DNA of 64,000 bases from Rhynchospora pubera (taxonomy: Eukaryota; Streptophyta; Magnoliopsida; Poales; Cyperaceae). Both the position numbers and the translations under genes were made by a program. The notes under the pieces are model-generated. The model saw only the letters and a list, made by a program, of their open reading frames with translations. It was not told the origin of the DNA and ran no database searches. Shown piece by piece: positions 1 to 12,300 of this stretch (position 1 is the stretch's first letter; each line of letters opens with the position of its first letter). The stretch covers positions 58,819,840 to 58,883,839 of the forward strand of contig CM051461.1 of the NCBI GenBank assembly GCA_028095005.1. The letters are read 5' to 3'.

Positions 1-518
1 CACAAGTTCAGTCGCACATAATAATATCTGATGTTTAAAATGTAAAAGCATTAACAACTATTGTTAAAGGTATTAGGTAGTAGAACTGAGATGTGGTGTG
101 GGCCGTGTGGCCGTGTGGATATAATCATATAGATATAGAAGAGGACTTTTCTCCGAGACATTGACAGTACTTTTCATCAAGTAGGTCAACAAATTACACA
201 ATACACTCGGACTATTGTAGGTTCACACCATTGTTTCCCTGATTAATGGACCCCATAGAAACCACTATCCCACTCACCAATTATCTCCTTCTAACACGCA
301 ATCAGTTCTCTTTCAAACATAGAATTACTCAAGTCCAAAAAGAAAATTCAACTTTCATGAAAATTATTGACGCAAAATTTAGTTTCTAGAAAGGTTTTTC
401 TTAGATTTGACCAGCATATTAATTTCAGATGCAAGCAACGTTAATGACTGAGTTGATCACTTTTGCAAACCCAATTATTCGATCCTCTGATTTTATTGTG
501 GGAAATATTTGGGGTTCA
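1..518. other. Upstream intergenic DNA
   Basis: AT-rich sequence before the VPS32 gene. I see no coding region, RNA gene or repeat boundary in it. It probably contains the distal promoter of the downstream gene. Confidence 0.5.
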
Positions 519-524
519 TATATA
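519..524 (+). promoter_or_regulatory. Candidate TATA box of the VPS32 gene
   Basis: A TATATA core followed by GTTAGC lies about 280 bases before the start codon, ahead of the CT/CA-rich leader. The position fits a plant TATA promoter with a 200-250 base leader. No transcript start can be seen, so this rests on motif and placement only. Confidence 0.35.
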
Positions 525-717
525 GTTAGCATCTCAGCTCTTGGGTTGCACTCACCTTTCTAGTTTCTAGAGATAAATAAACAATTTATGTCTTGTACTT
601 GATTTTATCAGCTTTTGATTTTTTTTTTTTTGAAAGCTAGCTTTTGGTTTTCTAGAAATAAAGGAATTGTGTATAAATTTTTAATTCATCTGTCTATTTC
701 ATTTCTTCTCCCTCTCT

Positions 718-731
718 CTTCTCTCCTCTCC

Positions 732-767
<36 letters not shown>

Positions 768-768
768 A
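718..768 (+). repeat. CT/CA compound microsatellite in the VPS32 leader
   Basis: A run of TCTC units passes directly into a run of CACA units about 30 bases before the start codon. CT-rich leaders are common in plant genes; the fused CT and CA tracts make this a likely length-polymorphic site. Confidence 0.8.
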
Positions 769-799
769 AACTTGATCATCTAAACTTGAGATTTTGAAC

Positions 800-3646
800 A
801 TGAACTTGTTAAAGCTTATTCTTGGGAAAAAGAAGAAAAAGGTTAGTAAGAAGACAACTTCGGCTGCTGATACTATTGATCAACTCAATAAGGTACTTCA
901 AACTCTATTTCAAATTTTACTTTACCCCATCCCAAATTTAGAAAGTTCTGCATAGGTAAACACCAGAAATTATTTTTCTCTCCTAATTTAATTTTATTTC
1001 TTTTATTTTTTGGGTTTTTTTCTTAATAACGACCAAATAATTAACATTTCGTGAGTTACACCTCTAATTTCCACACGTTAGCCTAAGCTTTCTCCAATTT
1101 GATCAATTCTTGTTTGGACTTTTCCTTCGTCTTGCTAGTTTGGAAGCAACTTTTCTGTATATTTTAAATTAGTTAATAGAAAGCTGCCCATTTATCTTTT
1201 CAGAAAGGTCAAAAGGAAAAAAAAAAATAAAGCATGTTTTTAAATATAAATCTCATGGAAGTGCTAGCTTTTCTTCCAAATTATGAGATGTTGTTAGCAA
1301 AAAGGCAACCAAGTAAGCAAGCATCAGAATTATTCGTTTTTGTTTGTCAGTTTGATACAAAGATTTCATTTTAATGTCCAAATAAATCCGGCTAAGCACA
1401 AACCTGACCTGACCAAACCGGTCAATGACCTAACTGGTTCAACCAATACCAGATCAAATGAGTAGGAAAAGAAACTTGAAACTGATAAAGAATAAGCAAT
1501 GGTGGCTTACAACCCGAACCAACCCTTGTCTCATCTGAAATTTCCAAAAAGTGGACTCAACCAACCGTTCAGTACAATATCAATCTTCTATTGTTTGTGG
1601 TTTAGTATCAACTAAAAGTAAGTAGTTTTTGCATTAACTATCGATGTTTCTCTGTAGACTCTCGAAATGCTGGAGAAGAGAGAAAAACAACTTCAGCAAA
1701 AGGTTTCGGCTGAAGCTGAAAAGGCCAAGGACTATGCAAAATTGAAAAACAAAAATGGTAAAAATTACTATGATATCTGCAATACTCAAAGATGGAATTA
1801 TGGAAATTTAGGGACAAATAAAAATGCAATTTTTTAGTACGGAAGTTGCTATTGGAAAATAGTATAATCTATATTATATAATGTACTGAATTTGAATAAA
1901 TTAAGCATAAACCAAGAAATGTCATATATTAACATTAATGCAAAATGGTCCCTAATAGTATTTTAAGAAAATAATTCTTGATCTCAGCTGCAATACAATG
2001 TCTTAAGAAGAAAAAACTATATGAGGCACAAACACAACAGCTTGTCAACTCTCAGTTGCGGCTTCATGATCAGGTAAAATACGTTACGTACTTACATATC
2101 TTACCTTTTATGGAATACATGATCTAAAGTTTTTCCATACAAACAGATTATAACACTAGAGAGTGCAAAGGCAACACAAGACACCATTGAAGCTCTCAAA
2201 TCAGGATCTTCAGCTGTTCAGGCTCTTCAACAAAGCTTGTATGTTTCTGTTACATTCAACTCATTAATTACCAGTTCCATATTATCATTTACTCAGAAAC
2301 TAGACCCCAGAGTAATTTTTATGGGCATTTCCAGAGTAGGAGATTTTGTGCTAATTCTTTGTTATCTTGATAAAAAGTCCCTTTCTTAAATTCCTCAACA
2401 AAAAACATTATTTTGAAGTGATACCAAGATACAATAAACAGGGTTAACGGTGGAGTCGCATATGACTGGAACAACTATAATACTCATAACTCACAACGTA
2501 TTATAAATATTTTTTTTTGTTATGGTTAAACTATAGGACCCTAGATGAAATTGAGAAGGTAGTAAGTGAAGACATGAGAGAGAATTTTGATAGTATAAAA
2601 GAGATACAAGATCTGCTAGCAAACCCAGTTGGGATATCAGCAGAATTCAATGAGGTTTATAGCTCTAACTTTCTTACATCATTGAGTATATTTGTACATC
2701 TACAGATTACTTTGTCAATTAACTTCATTTTTATAATGCCAGTGTACAGATTTTTTAACTTGGCATAAGCTTCTGATGTGATTTGGTGGAGGTTAAATAA
2801 TTCCAGGGGCAATTTTGTAAATTGTACTTGACCTTACTTTAATACCTGGGCTCCACATTGAACAACAATTTATATTTATAGTCTGGGATCCGTTTGACAA
2901 AAATGTAGGAGTAATTGCAATAATGTTGCCATACTTGATGAAATGTGAAAATTTAGCTTTCATTCTGTTCTGTCATGAGGTTAAGTAGTATTTGCAATAA
3001 TGTTGCCATACTTGATGAAATGTGAAAATTTAGCCTTCATTCTGTTCTGTCATGAGGTTTAAGTATATGTAACTTATTGTACTTGACTATCTTCTCCCAA
3101 TAGGATGATTTTGAAGCTGAATTAGAGAAGTTGGAACTGCAAGTTCGAGAAGGGGAATTACCTGCAGCTCCAATTCACCATAATGCATCTTCAAGTAATG
3201 TATATTCCTCTGAGTCACCTGCAGCTCCACTTCACCCCAAACCAGCTCCTCAAAGCATCAGTGTCATGGATACATTACCAGAGCTATATTCAACTCAACC
3301 CGCCAACGAAACAGATTCACTAAGCATAGACAATGTGAAGGAATTACCTGCAACTCAACCTACACAAAGAAGGGTTTCCAGAAGTATAAGTAATGTGGTT
3401 GAGCATTCATCTCAATCACTTGCGGCTCCAGTTCCCCGAAAAACAGTTTCACGTAGCATTACAAATGTCGGCCAGTACTCGTCTAACTTACCCGCTACTG
3501 TGGGTGCACAAAAAACTGTTTCTCAGTGCAACACAGCACTTGACGAGTTCCCTCAAGTACCTGCAACTCCAGTTAGACATAATACCGGAAATATGCAACG
3601 TCCAGCTCCAGTTTCTCGGAGAACCATTCGATCGAGTGTCGCCTAG
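800..3646 (+). CDS. VPS32: ESCRT-III subunit SNF7/VPS32 (CHMP4 family) with long repetitive C-terminal tail
   Basis: Six exons: 800-892, 1658-1757, 1988-2073, 2147-2238, 2537-2654 and 3104-3646; all junctions are GT-AG and the frame closes to 343 residues. SNF7/VPS32 forms the membrane-constricting filament of ESCRT-III on endosomes. The core (residues 1-178) has the basic N terminus (KKKKK), the helical hairpin with AAIQCLKKKKLYEAQ, an ESAKAT motif, DEIEKV, and the acidic DDFEAELEKLE helix. Known plant VPS32 proteins are about 215-220 residues. Here residues 182-343 form an extra tail of about seven degenerate 19-24 residue repeats built on L-P-A-A/T-x-P and V-S-R-S-I. The usual C-terminal region that carries the Bro1/ALIX- and VPS4-binding elements is not recognisable. 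Family assignment is firm; whether the tailed form is functional is inferred from the intact frame. Confidence 0.88.
2915..3060 (+). repeat. Tandem duplication in VPS32 intron 5
   Basis: A unit of about 70 bases beginning TTGCAATAATGTTGCC occurs at 2915 and again at 2992, a period of 77. The two copies differ at only a few positions, so the duplication is young. It lies within the intron before the tail exon. Confidence 0.9.
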
Positions 3647-4398
3647 CTGGAGCAGTAAACCCTTTTAATTGCTGTTAAATTATTGATGTATATGATTTTG
3701 TACATGCTATGCTTGTATATTATTTTATTAGGAAAGAAGTTTTTTTGTTGTTGTTCATGACTCATGGCTGCAGCTATTTGAATTATTTCCCCCCATTTTT
3801 TAGCCCTTACTTTTTGTAGTATTTGAGATGTGTATAATAATTAACTAACTGCTGTTCTATTATATTTGGAGTTGTGTTAAGGATTTGTTCTTCTCTTTGT
3901 AAAAGTTGCATTTAATTAATACAAGGCTTACTAAACCCAATAGTTACCTAATTGTGTTTTATATGCTTGTCTTTTTATTGGGTTTGTACCATTGGTTGGG
4001 CTTAGATCATGTAACGGGCCTAAGATTGAATGCGGAACCTACTGCAGCAATATAGGTTCCATCAGATTGTTCTCAAGAAATTTAAACCGTTCAATTTTAT
4101 CGGAGGCTCTAGATAAAGTTTAATTATAATTCTTGCAAGTTGGTAGCTTTTGGAGAGGAGCCGAACCCAGTCAATTTATTTAAGTTTAAATTTAACGAAA
4201 GAAAAGACATTAGACTTAATTGAACAGTATGATATTTTTTTTTTTTTGAAACTAACAGTATGATAATTATAATTATATAATATGTAGATAATAAAACCCT
4301 CTTTTCATGGTAGGAATTAAAAAAGAAATGGATCGGATATTCGAATGGTCAAAATCGGGAAAAAAGCATAAAGACATCAGTCATCTGCCATCAGTACA
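3647..4398. other. VPS32 3' region and intergenic DNA
   Basis: Includes the probable 3' untranslated region (T-rich, to about 3.9 kb) followed by AT-rich DNA. No further gene is visible. Confidence 0.5.
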
Positions 4399-4407
4399 AT
4401 ACTGGGA

Positions 4408-4621
4408 GGGAACCAGATCCTCTGGTCGGCATACCAGAGAGATTTTCTGGTCGTTTTTAGATCTGGGCCGTCTAATTTAATCTTAATGGCTATGGATGTC
4501 CCGTGCTAGTACCACGATTGATAGGCCCAAAAAAATATTAACCGTTGAGATTAAATCAGACGGTCCAGATCGAAAACGACCAGGTGGTCGTTTGTAAAAA
4601 ACGACCAGAGGATCCGACTCC
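4408..4621. mobile_element. Mutator-type MITE, copy 1 (ATCCTCTG family)
   Basis: A 214-base element with inverted ends (GGGAACCAGATCCTCTGG and the reverse complement form CCAGAGGATCCGACTCC). It is flanked by the perfect 9-bp direct repeat ATACTGGGA at 4399-4407 and 4622-4630. The interior holds facing copies of a CCGTCTRATTTAATCT motif. It belongs to the same family as elements at 15120 and 57499. A 9-bp target duplication is the hallmark of Mutator-like elements. There is no coding capacity. Confidence 0.85.
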
Positions 4622-4699
4622 ATACTGGGAGCATCCGCGGACTCGCTAGATATATTTATTTTGAACTTCATTTTTTTTTTACATTGTTCGCTATTCAAA

Positions 4700-4855
4700 T
4701 TGTTAAAAGTCTAAAGTCTAAGCCATTTTATTCCAAACAAGTTGGGTAGGTTAGAAATGACACTCCAAGCCTATCGCAAGCATGCGGGTTGGAATTCTGG
4801 ACCTCTTAGAAGAGAGCCAAATGCTCTTATCATCTGAGCTACTAGACCACATGCC
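4700..4855 (-). mobile_element. tRNA-derived SINE-like sequence
   Basis: Read on the minus strand it starts near 4855 with GGTCTAGTAGCTCAGATGAT, which resembles a tRNA/pol III A box. A B-box-like AGGTCCAGAATTCCAACC follows about 30 bases later, and then an unrelated body. There is no complete cloverleaf, so it is not called a tRNA gene. Confidence 0.45.
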
Positions 4856-5499
4856 AAGTGCTATTCAAATTTGTTAAAATTGAAAAAATTTTATTGTGGA
4901 TTTGTTTTCCATTAGTTAAAATTGTTACATGTATATTTTAGTCTAACTTTGGAACTTAATGATGTCCATCTAAAAAGCTATTTGTGAAAATTCTAAAGGA
5001 TTTTATTTGTTAATTTTATGATTTTTAAATTAATCCAAAGAGAAAATAACTCGAAAAAAATAATTCCTACATATAAAATTAAACCGATAACTTGGGTGCA
5101 GTCTAGAATAACTCTAGGCTTTGAGGAATTAAGAATTAATTTACTCGTGACAGTGCTCATTTCCCTCAATGCAAACACCAATCCACCTTAATAACTAGTC
5201 AAATCAATGGCCACTCACAATCAAAGGAACAATTTTGCTTTCAGTCTTGATGTCGTGACTTTAATTCCTTCTGAAAAGTGAAAACCAAGGAAAGAATATC
5301 CATTTTATATATCGAATCAACGTTGCGGTTCTCAATCTTCTCCTTGGACCTTATCTTATTTTTCCTTTTTTTTTTCCACTTTTTCATTTTGGGGTTCCTA
5401 GTATTCCCATATCTTATTTTGCCATTTTTATCTTTTTTTTTTCTTTTACGTTAGCATATTTTCCAGAGTGTAGATGAGATTGAGGTTGCGTCATGAATT

Positions 5500-5626
5500 A
5501 AATAGACGTTTTTTTAATATAAATTGGGGTCAAGTTTCTTAATTTATTTTTAAATTAAATGTCTATGAAAAAACTCCAGTCGGATTTGGAATCTGCAACT
5601 TTTCACTCAAGATGCATTTATCTCTT
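5500..5626 (-). mobile_element. SINE-like element, copy A (5' truncated)
   Basis: Matches the element at 5768-5900 over the TTTTTAAATTAAATGTCTATGAA block and the following AACTTTTCACTCAAGATGCATT. The match stops where the tRNA-like head should begin, just before the MITE inserted at 5630. It is therefore a 5'-truncated copy in the minus orientation. Confidence 0.5.
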
Positions 5627-5629
5627 AAA

Positions 5630-5764
5630 GGGTGCGTTTGGATCGTTGGAAGAAAGAAGAAGAAGAAAAAAATTATAAACAATCCAAACTCTTCACAAAG
5701 TTACACACTTCCCAATACTTCTTCCCACTTCTTCCCTTCTTCTCACACCTATCCAAACGGTGCC
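5630..5764 (-). mobile_element. MITE of the GGGTGCGTTTGGAT family, copy 1
   Basis: A 135-base element with ends GGGTGCGTTTGGATC and ATCCAAACGGTGCC, and the family core AAACAATCCAAACTCTTCAC. The flanking triplet AAA occurs on both sides, consistent with a 3-bp target duplication. It is in reverse orientation relative to the copies at 7868, 43119 and 56133. Confidence 0.8.
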
Positions 5765-5767
5765 AAA

Positions 5768-5900
5768 GATAAATTAGGAGTCAAAGTCACCCATTTTATT
5801 TTTAAATTAAATGTCTATGAAAAACTCTCTAACCGAGTTTCAAACTTACGACTTTTCATTTATGGTGCATTGCTCTTTGCCACTAGACCAAGAGCTGGCG
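5768..5900 (-). mobile_element. SINE-like element, copy B with tRNA-like head
   Basis: Read on the minus strand it begins AGCTCTTGGTCTAGTGGC (A-box-like), has a B-box-like AAGTTTGAAACTCGG about 45 bases later, and continues into the body shared with copy A. A third copy lies on the plus strand at 28483. Conserved heads in several dispersed copies support a pol III retroposon rather than chance. Confidence 0.6.
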
Positions 5901-5924
5901 CGTTTTTTTTTTTTTTTTGAAATT

Positions 5925-7867
5925 GGGGAACTTATTCCGCTTAATTATCTGGCAAGTGATTTATAGAATAAATCTTACCTTTTATTTTCATTTTCGGAAT
6001 TCTATTAGATTCTTTAGATGAAAGTACTACATTTGAATGATTAATCACATAAATTTTTTAAAAAGAATTTATCATATTTCTATTATCCTATGCCTATACT
6101 ATAAGAGTGATTTGCTATAAACAGGTGCATGTCGTATTTTAAAAGGTCCACCCCTAATGGAGTGGTCAAGAATTGAAGTGCGAATGTTTCATTCTTATTT
6201 CAAGATCACGATTTCTAAATTCTAAACTTGAGAATCTCAAGTTGAGATCTCAATTTCTTTATTTTTTTAAAAAAGTTTTTGACGTGAAATTGAGTTTTTA
6301 TTCAAATGCCAACTTCGGTCCTTGTATTGCAATTTTTATTTAGGTATGCGTGTGGCAGGTCATACTGCGGATAACGCGGTTGAACCACAATGAACAATTA
6401 TTGTTGCACAACAAGCTTAGCACAATTCCAACCAAAAACTAAAAAAACAAAAAAGTTGAAATATCTTGTTATTGCGCATGTTTCCGTTTTGTCGCAATCA
6501 CTCATTAGTTAAAGACGGGAAATAATTATGAAAGCATGCCTCATCTTAAATTAAATTTTTTTTTCCATTTTGTAATATTTTAGCCTTTTTTTCTATAGTT
6601 TCTGAATAGTTTGATGCTGGTCTATTGATTTTTACTGTTGCTTTATAATCAGCCTATAAACACCTCATGCTACTTTTATTTTTAATGCTACATACTTTTT
6701 TGTCCCCATATAATAAACAATTCATGATCCATGACCATGAGACCATGACTAATGATGACTCCCTGCCAAAACCTAGTACCATTGACCATTCCTAGGTTTT
6801 TCTCTATTTGTTTGCTTCCAAAATGAAAATTTAGACTAATCGTCATCTTTTTCATTTTTATTTAATTTTCTGTACGATTATTTCACAAGAACAGAACCAT
6901 CCTTGTTTGAAAAAGGACACTTTTTAAGGAGGGTACCAGAGCATAAATGCTAAGAAAATAGAAGAAAGCTACGGGAACACCTTTTCTTTCAGGAAGCTTC
7001 CTGATATATATATATTTTTTTATCATATCGGGTAGTTCATGTAAAATTTGATCGGATAACTTGGTAATTGAGTATCCTATTTAGAATTAGACATTTTTTG
7101 AAAGATATAATCTGGATGTTTAAAATTTTTTAATTGATGTGAACGTTGGAAAGTGGAGATAATTTTAAGTCTTGGGAAAAGAGAAAACAAAGAACTAAAC
7201 ATACAAATTTTGTTGGAGAAAATAATAATAATAATAATAATAATAATAATCTAAGATCTAAGATATATATTAAAAACCGTGGCCGATATTTAAACTTGAA
7301 ATATCGGTCAAAAATAGAGTTAATTTTTTTTACACTGTTATTTATATAAAATAAAAATAGTTTAAAAGTTAAATATATTTGGAAATCTAAGGTAGATATA
7401 TTTGGAAGTCTAAGATAGTTCATGTCTAACCTATAGGAAAAAAAATTATCCCCTCATACGGCATTCAATCTGAGCCCTCTAATTTTCGTTGATCGATCAA
7501 TCTGAATATATTCTAGAAATTTACCCTTCTTAATTAAAAGCCATGATTCCATTGGCTTTTAATTAAAAATATTTTTTTGATTAAATATATTAAAAATAAT
7601 TGTACCAATCATCTAAGATAGTTTTTTTATATATAAAGTAAATATAAAATAGATATATTGGAAACATATATTTCTTTATATATTGATAGATTTAGCCATC
7701 AAAATTTATCCAATGACGGCGAAGCCGCCTATCCCTCATCTAGTAATAATAATAATAGTAAAGAGACATGACTATGACTTATAATCTGAAAAACAACTTC
7801 ATAGAAATATTAATTATGTGGAAAACGTGCAAAGCTGACACCTGATGGTATGAAACTTTATATTTTA
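5925..7867. other. Intergenic DNA
   Basis: AT-rich, with an AAT trinucleotide run at about 7219-7250 and no gene. A stretch near 6150-6260 beginning CCACCCCTAATGGAGTGGTC may be another decayed short retroposon, but I found no second copy to prove it. Confidence 0.45.
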
Positions 7868-8012
7868 GGGTGCGTTTGGATAGGTGTGGGAAGAAGGAAA
7901 GAAAGAAAGAAGTGAGAAGAAGTATTAGAAAGTGTGTAACTTTGTGAAGAGTTTGGATTGTTTATAATTTTTTTTTCTTCTTCTTCTTTCTTCCAACGAT
8001 CCAAACGCACCC
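7868..8012 (+). mobile_element. MITE of the GGGTGCGTTTGGAT family, copy 2
   Basis: A 145-base element from GGGTGCGTTTGGATAGG to GATCCAAACGCACCC with the family core TGTGTAACTTTGTGAAGAG. The flanks are TTA and TTG, so a 3-bp target duplication is only partly preserved. Confidence 0.85.
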
Positions 8013-9190
8013 TTGGGAAGAATAAATGCCTATGAGGTGGCAATGGCGGTGGAAAAGAACAGAACTTCACATTCAATTTCACTACGCATATCGAATCTTT
8101 TTATTTACCCAAAAAAATCCAATTAAAGAAAAGTAAATGAGAAAATTGCAACTAATCCACCTTCATACCTAACACCAAATTATTCCAGTGGGAAAAAAAA
8201 AGTATAAATTTTTAAACCAGAGAAGACAAGGGTCTTCCACTGGCAATTTTATATAATTCAATTTGGTACTATTAGATTGGTTTACAATCTACTTAACACC
8301 TCAGTGAGTAATATAATAAAGCAAGATGTTGATTCCATTGGTGTTAAGTAAAAAGATTAGCCCTATGGAATCAGCATCTTACTAGTATTAGATTTATTCC
8401 ATTGGCTCCCAATGAATTGATGTACTAATATTGATCTGTTGTGGCAATAAAGCTTTTAGGGTTTGTAGGTGATGATGAGAATAAATTTCGGCATGTTGTT
8501 TTCCCTTTTTTTTTTGGGTAAGGATCCGTGCACAAAGCAAAGAAGTTTATGGAATATATGTTGATGATGTAAGAAGAAATATTCTAATACATAATAAAAT
8601 TATATATTAGTACTATTTTTGTTTGGAAAAATGTTAGAAATGGGTATCATTTACCTTCAGTAAAATAAATTTTGAAATATTTTAGTGTAGAACAATATAT
8701 AAGATAAATAAGTATGTCCTTAATTTTTGACTTAGAAATTTGAGTCGAGCAATAAAATTTAATTTGGAAACAATAGAATTATTAGTCCGTTTCATTCAAC
8801 ATTGGGTATTTTAATTGAAAAAAAAAAGTTAAATTTCAAGCTTCTAACTGCTCATATAGGTTGGAATTCCTCTTGTCAAGATCATATTGTTCACGACTCT
8901 GTCCATCAAAGAAATTTTATCACATTTGTCAATCATATACAAATTGTATGAATAAGTACAAACTCTATATGTTTGTATGATTATGTTGTTTCCGGCTGTA
9001 TCCATTAAAGAAGTTTTATCATGTTATTGAATCATATACATTTGTGTTTGTCACAAACTTGACCACAGGACGATGACCATAACAAATCGGTAAAAGAACA
9101 TTAATTTCTCTATCGTCACGGAGTCAAGAGTCCAGACAATCAATCACCATAAATAAAAAGGAAAAAAACAAAAACAAAAAAATAAATAAA
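8013..9190. other. Intergenic DNA upstream of PECT1
   Basis: AT-rich. A weak inverted repeat around 8315-8395 (GATGTTGATTCCATTGG against ATGGAATCAGCATCTTA) suggests a decayed MITE. The last few hundred bases should hold the PECT1 promoter. Confidence 0.4.
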
Positions 9191-9342
9191 AGCGCTCTCC
9201 TCCACTGATCTCTCCAGTTCCTTCCCTTCGTTTCGCTTCCTCTCTCCATCTCACATCACCATTTCTTCTCTCCATGTTAATTATGTCTTAATTTCACACA
9301 AAACCAAACCAAACCAACGAAACCCAAAACCAGATCGCATTC
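9190..9342 (+). promoter_or_regulatory. PECT1 CT-rich leader with a 5-codon upstream ORF
   Basis: A CT-rich tract (about 9190-9275) is followed by a short upstream ORF at 9274-9291, ATG-TTA-ATT-ATG-TCT-TAA. It ends 51 bases before the PECT1 start codon. If the transcript begins in the CT-rich tract, scanning ribosomes meet this ORF first. Confidence 0.5.
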
Positions 9343-12300
9343 ATGGAAGGCGCCAGGAAGCTCACGACGGCGTACTTGATCGGAGGGATCATCCTCCTCG
9401 GCGCATCCGCTGTTCTCGCGGCGCAGTTCCACGGCGGCGCCTTTGTTGGGGCGAAGAAGAAGAGAGGTAAGAGGAAGCCTGTGAGAGTTTACATGGATGG
9501 ATGCTTCGACATGATGCACTATGGCCATTGTAATGCGCTAAGACAAGCGCGCGCGCTCGGAGATGTGCTGGTTGTTGGTGTCGTTAGCGATGATGAGATC
9601 ACTGCTAATAAGGGCCCACCTGTCACTCCTCTGCATGAAAGGTGTGTTCTTGATTTGAGTGTTTGATGTGTTTGTGTGTTCTTTTGTTTGGTTTGATGCA
9701 GAAATGGTCAATTTAGGTGGTGTTGGTTGCGTACCAGATTAAATAATAATAATAATAATAATGTGTTTTATTTCTGTAATTAGATCTTTATTGTTTATTC
9801 TGATTTCTTTGTAGATTTAGTATATCTCCTGAGATCATGAAATTGACCATCACCACCTTATTTTAAGATTTAAGCTAGATTGGACTGTTTCTGTACCAAT
9901 ACATTATACCAATTTGGTCAACCATTACTGTGTTTACATCATGCTTCACTGAATGCATAATTAAATTGAGGATTGGTTAATGTTTGTAAGGTCTGTGAAA
10001 AATTGGTACCATTACTATACTGAGAAGTACCAGTTTGTCACAGTAGTTGGTACCACTATGTTCCACCTGAAGGTGTAATCTTTTGTTGCTACCAAGTATT
10101 CTACTGTATGATACCAACCTCTATCATTTCTTTATGCCAATGCAAAAATTCAATGAAGAATAGTCATGGGGGACATTCTCAAATGAAATAAGCAAATGAC
10201 TAAAATAATGAAAGGAACGTTTGCAACTACCATTAGATTTTAAGAGAACAAAAAACCATGATGTGTATAAAATGCCAATCGCACCAATAGAAATACTAAG
10301 TGGGTGTCAAAGCAAAGAATAATAGGCGAGTGCTGTTTGTTTTTAATTCACAATTCTGGCATAATTTGGGCCTATTCAGACCCTACATTCAGACAATAAA
10401 ACTGATCGTCTCATCTAAATTAAAATTTTACTCTTTCAATGTCTTACTCATTTGATGCCCCTTCTCTCTACAATCTACATTAATGCCAATCAGGAAGGTT
10501 TGAAGTTTTCCAAGGGCTATGTTTGGTTCAAGGATAAGGAGTGGGGATAGGGGATAACTCTTTATCTTTTTAAGTGTTGTGATGAGAGTTATTCTCTGAG
10601 CCCCATTTTCTTATCCTCCTACCAAACATAGGCTGGAGATAAGAGAACCTTTTGTCAGAAAGTACCCTATAATAATGGCTGTCTGTGTAAAGTCCAAAAA
10701 CTGAGCTTGCTTTCTGAGAACAAGTTGAAGTAGTGTGCATTTATTTTATGGCAAGAGGGCATCTATTTATCTTTTTCATCTTTTATCAACTTTCTGTTTT
10801 AATTATAGGATGATAATGGTAGGAGCAGTAAAATGGGTAGATGAGGTCATACCTGATGCCCCTTACGCAATAACTGAAGAGTTCATGCACAAACTGTTCA
10901 ATGAATATGACATTGACTATATAATACATGGTGATGATCCTTGCCTTCTGCCTGATGGTACTGATGCTTATGCTCTTGCCAAGAAAGCCGGTCGGTACAA
11001 GCAAATCAAGCGTACTGAGGGAGTTTCTACAACTGATATAGTTGGTAAAAAAAATCAAATACTTTTGTTATTATGTTAATAGCTAGTTTAATTATTTTCT
11101 TGTTGCTGATGCAATAACAAACTGGCATGATATATCGTTTGAATCACTACACTATATGCTAAGGACTTCGTTCATACCAGGCTGGTCAGTATTGGCACAA
11201 AGCTGTATGTGCCAAACAATGACCAGTGCAATTTGTAAGTATGATACATGTAATTCAATTCAAGTATGATATTATATGTATAGTACTCATGATTGGGCCC
11301 TTTTGGAATATTTTTTTGGATGCATGACCTTTTGATATTAGAAAAAAAAAAATTGGGCTCTTCTGGAAAGAAGTCCTTATCGGGATTGAGTGCAAACCTA
11401 ATTGAGGCAAAACATATACTTGACCTCACAAGTAAAGGTTCAATTAGATGAAATCTTACTCAACTGAGTACTAAGTTAGTTCCCTGTTATTTAAACAGTA
11501 GATGTTAAATGATTGTTGGTTTGAATTAAATGAACTCAAATTTCCAATTTTGAATTTATTTCGGGATTAATTGGAATTGGAGTACTTTGCAAATTTTAGG
11601 TAGAATGCTCCTCTGTATGAGAGAGAGGTCACTTGGAGATGCACAAAATCACTCATCTCTGCAGAGGCAATTTAGCCATGGCAACAGTCAGTCAGGAGAC
11701 AATAGTACCACTGGTACATTAACTAAGATCTCAAACTTCCTGCCTACATCTCGACGTATTGTTCAATTCTCTAATGGGAAGGTATATTGTCATCCACACA
11801 ATTTAATTATGGTGTTTTCCTTAGAAGTTAATTTTCCTATATATTAGGTTCTCTTAAGAACAAATTAGGATCTTTGTTGTCAGATAATGTTCACAATTCA
11901 ATGTATCGTCTAAATTGCTGATCTCAGAATATACTAATTTGGAACTTGCATATTCTGCTTTTACCTTGCATGGCATACTATGAATGAAAGCAGTCTTAAT
12001 ATGTTGACCTTAAATAATTTTTACATTATTAACTATAAAAGAATCTATTTTAATGTGGTATCTTGTGCTACAGAATTATATAATGTACAAGTACAACAGC
12101 ATAAGACCAAAAACAGTTTATGAGGATTTACCTAGGAGAACACATGCTGCAAGGTCAAAATTCAGTAAATAACTAGGATGTTGTACTGATATGTAAGAGA
12201 TGTATATATGTAATACTGTTTGGTATTTATTATCTTATTATGACAAAAATGTTTTATATACTTTGCAGTTTTCTTCTCTAAGTTACTGATTTTTCTTTTC

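Noticed and set aside
4790..4855. Possible tRNA gene on the minus strand
   Set aside because: A-box and B-box-like motifs are present, but no acceptor stem or complete cloverleaf can be drawn, so it is treated as a SINE-like head.
5612..5920. 102-codon plus-strand frame
   Set aside because: It runs straight through a MITE and a SINE-like element.
7130..7423. Leucine- or asparagine-rich frames on both strands
   Set aside because: They read through an AAT trinucleotide repeat and have no other support.
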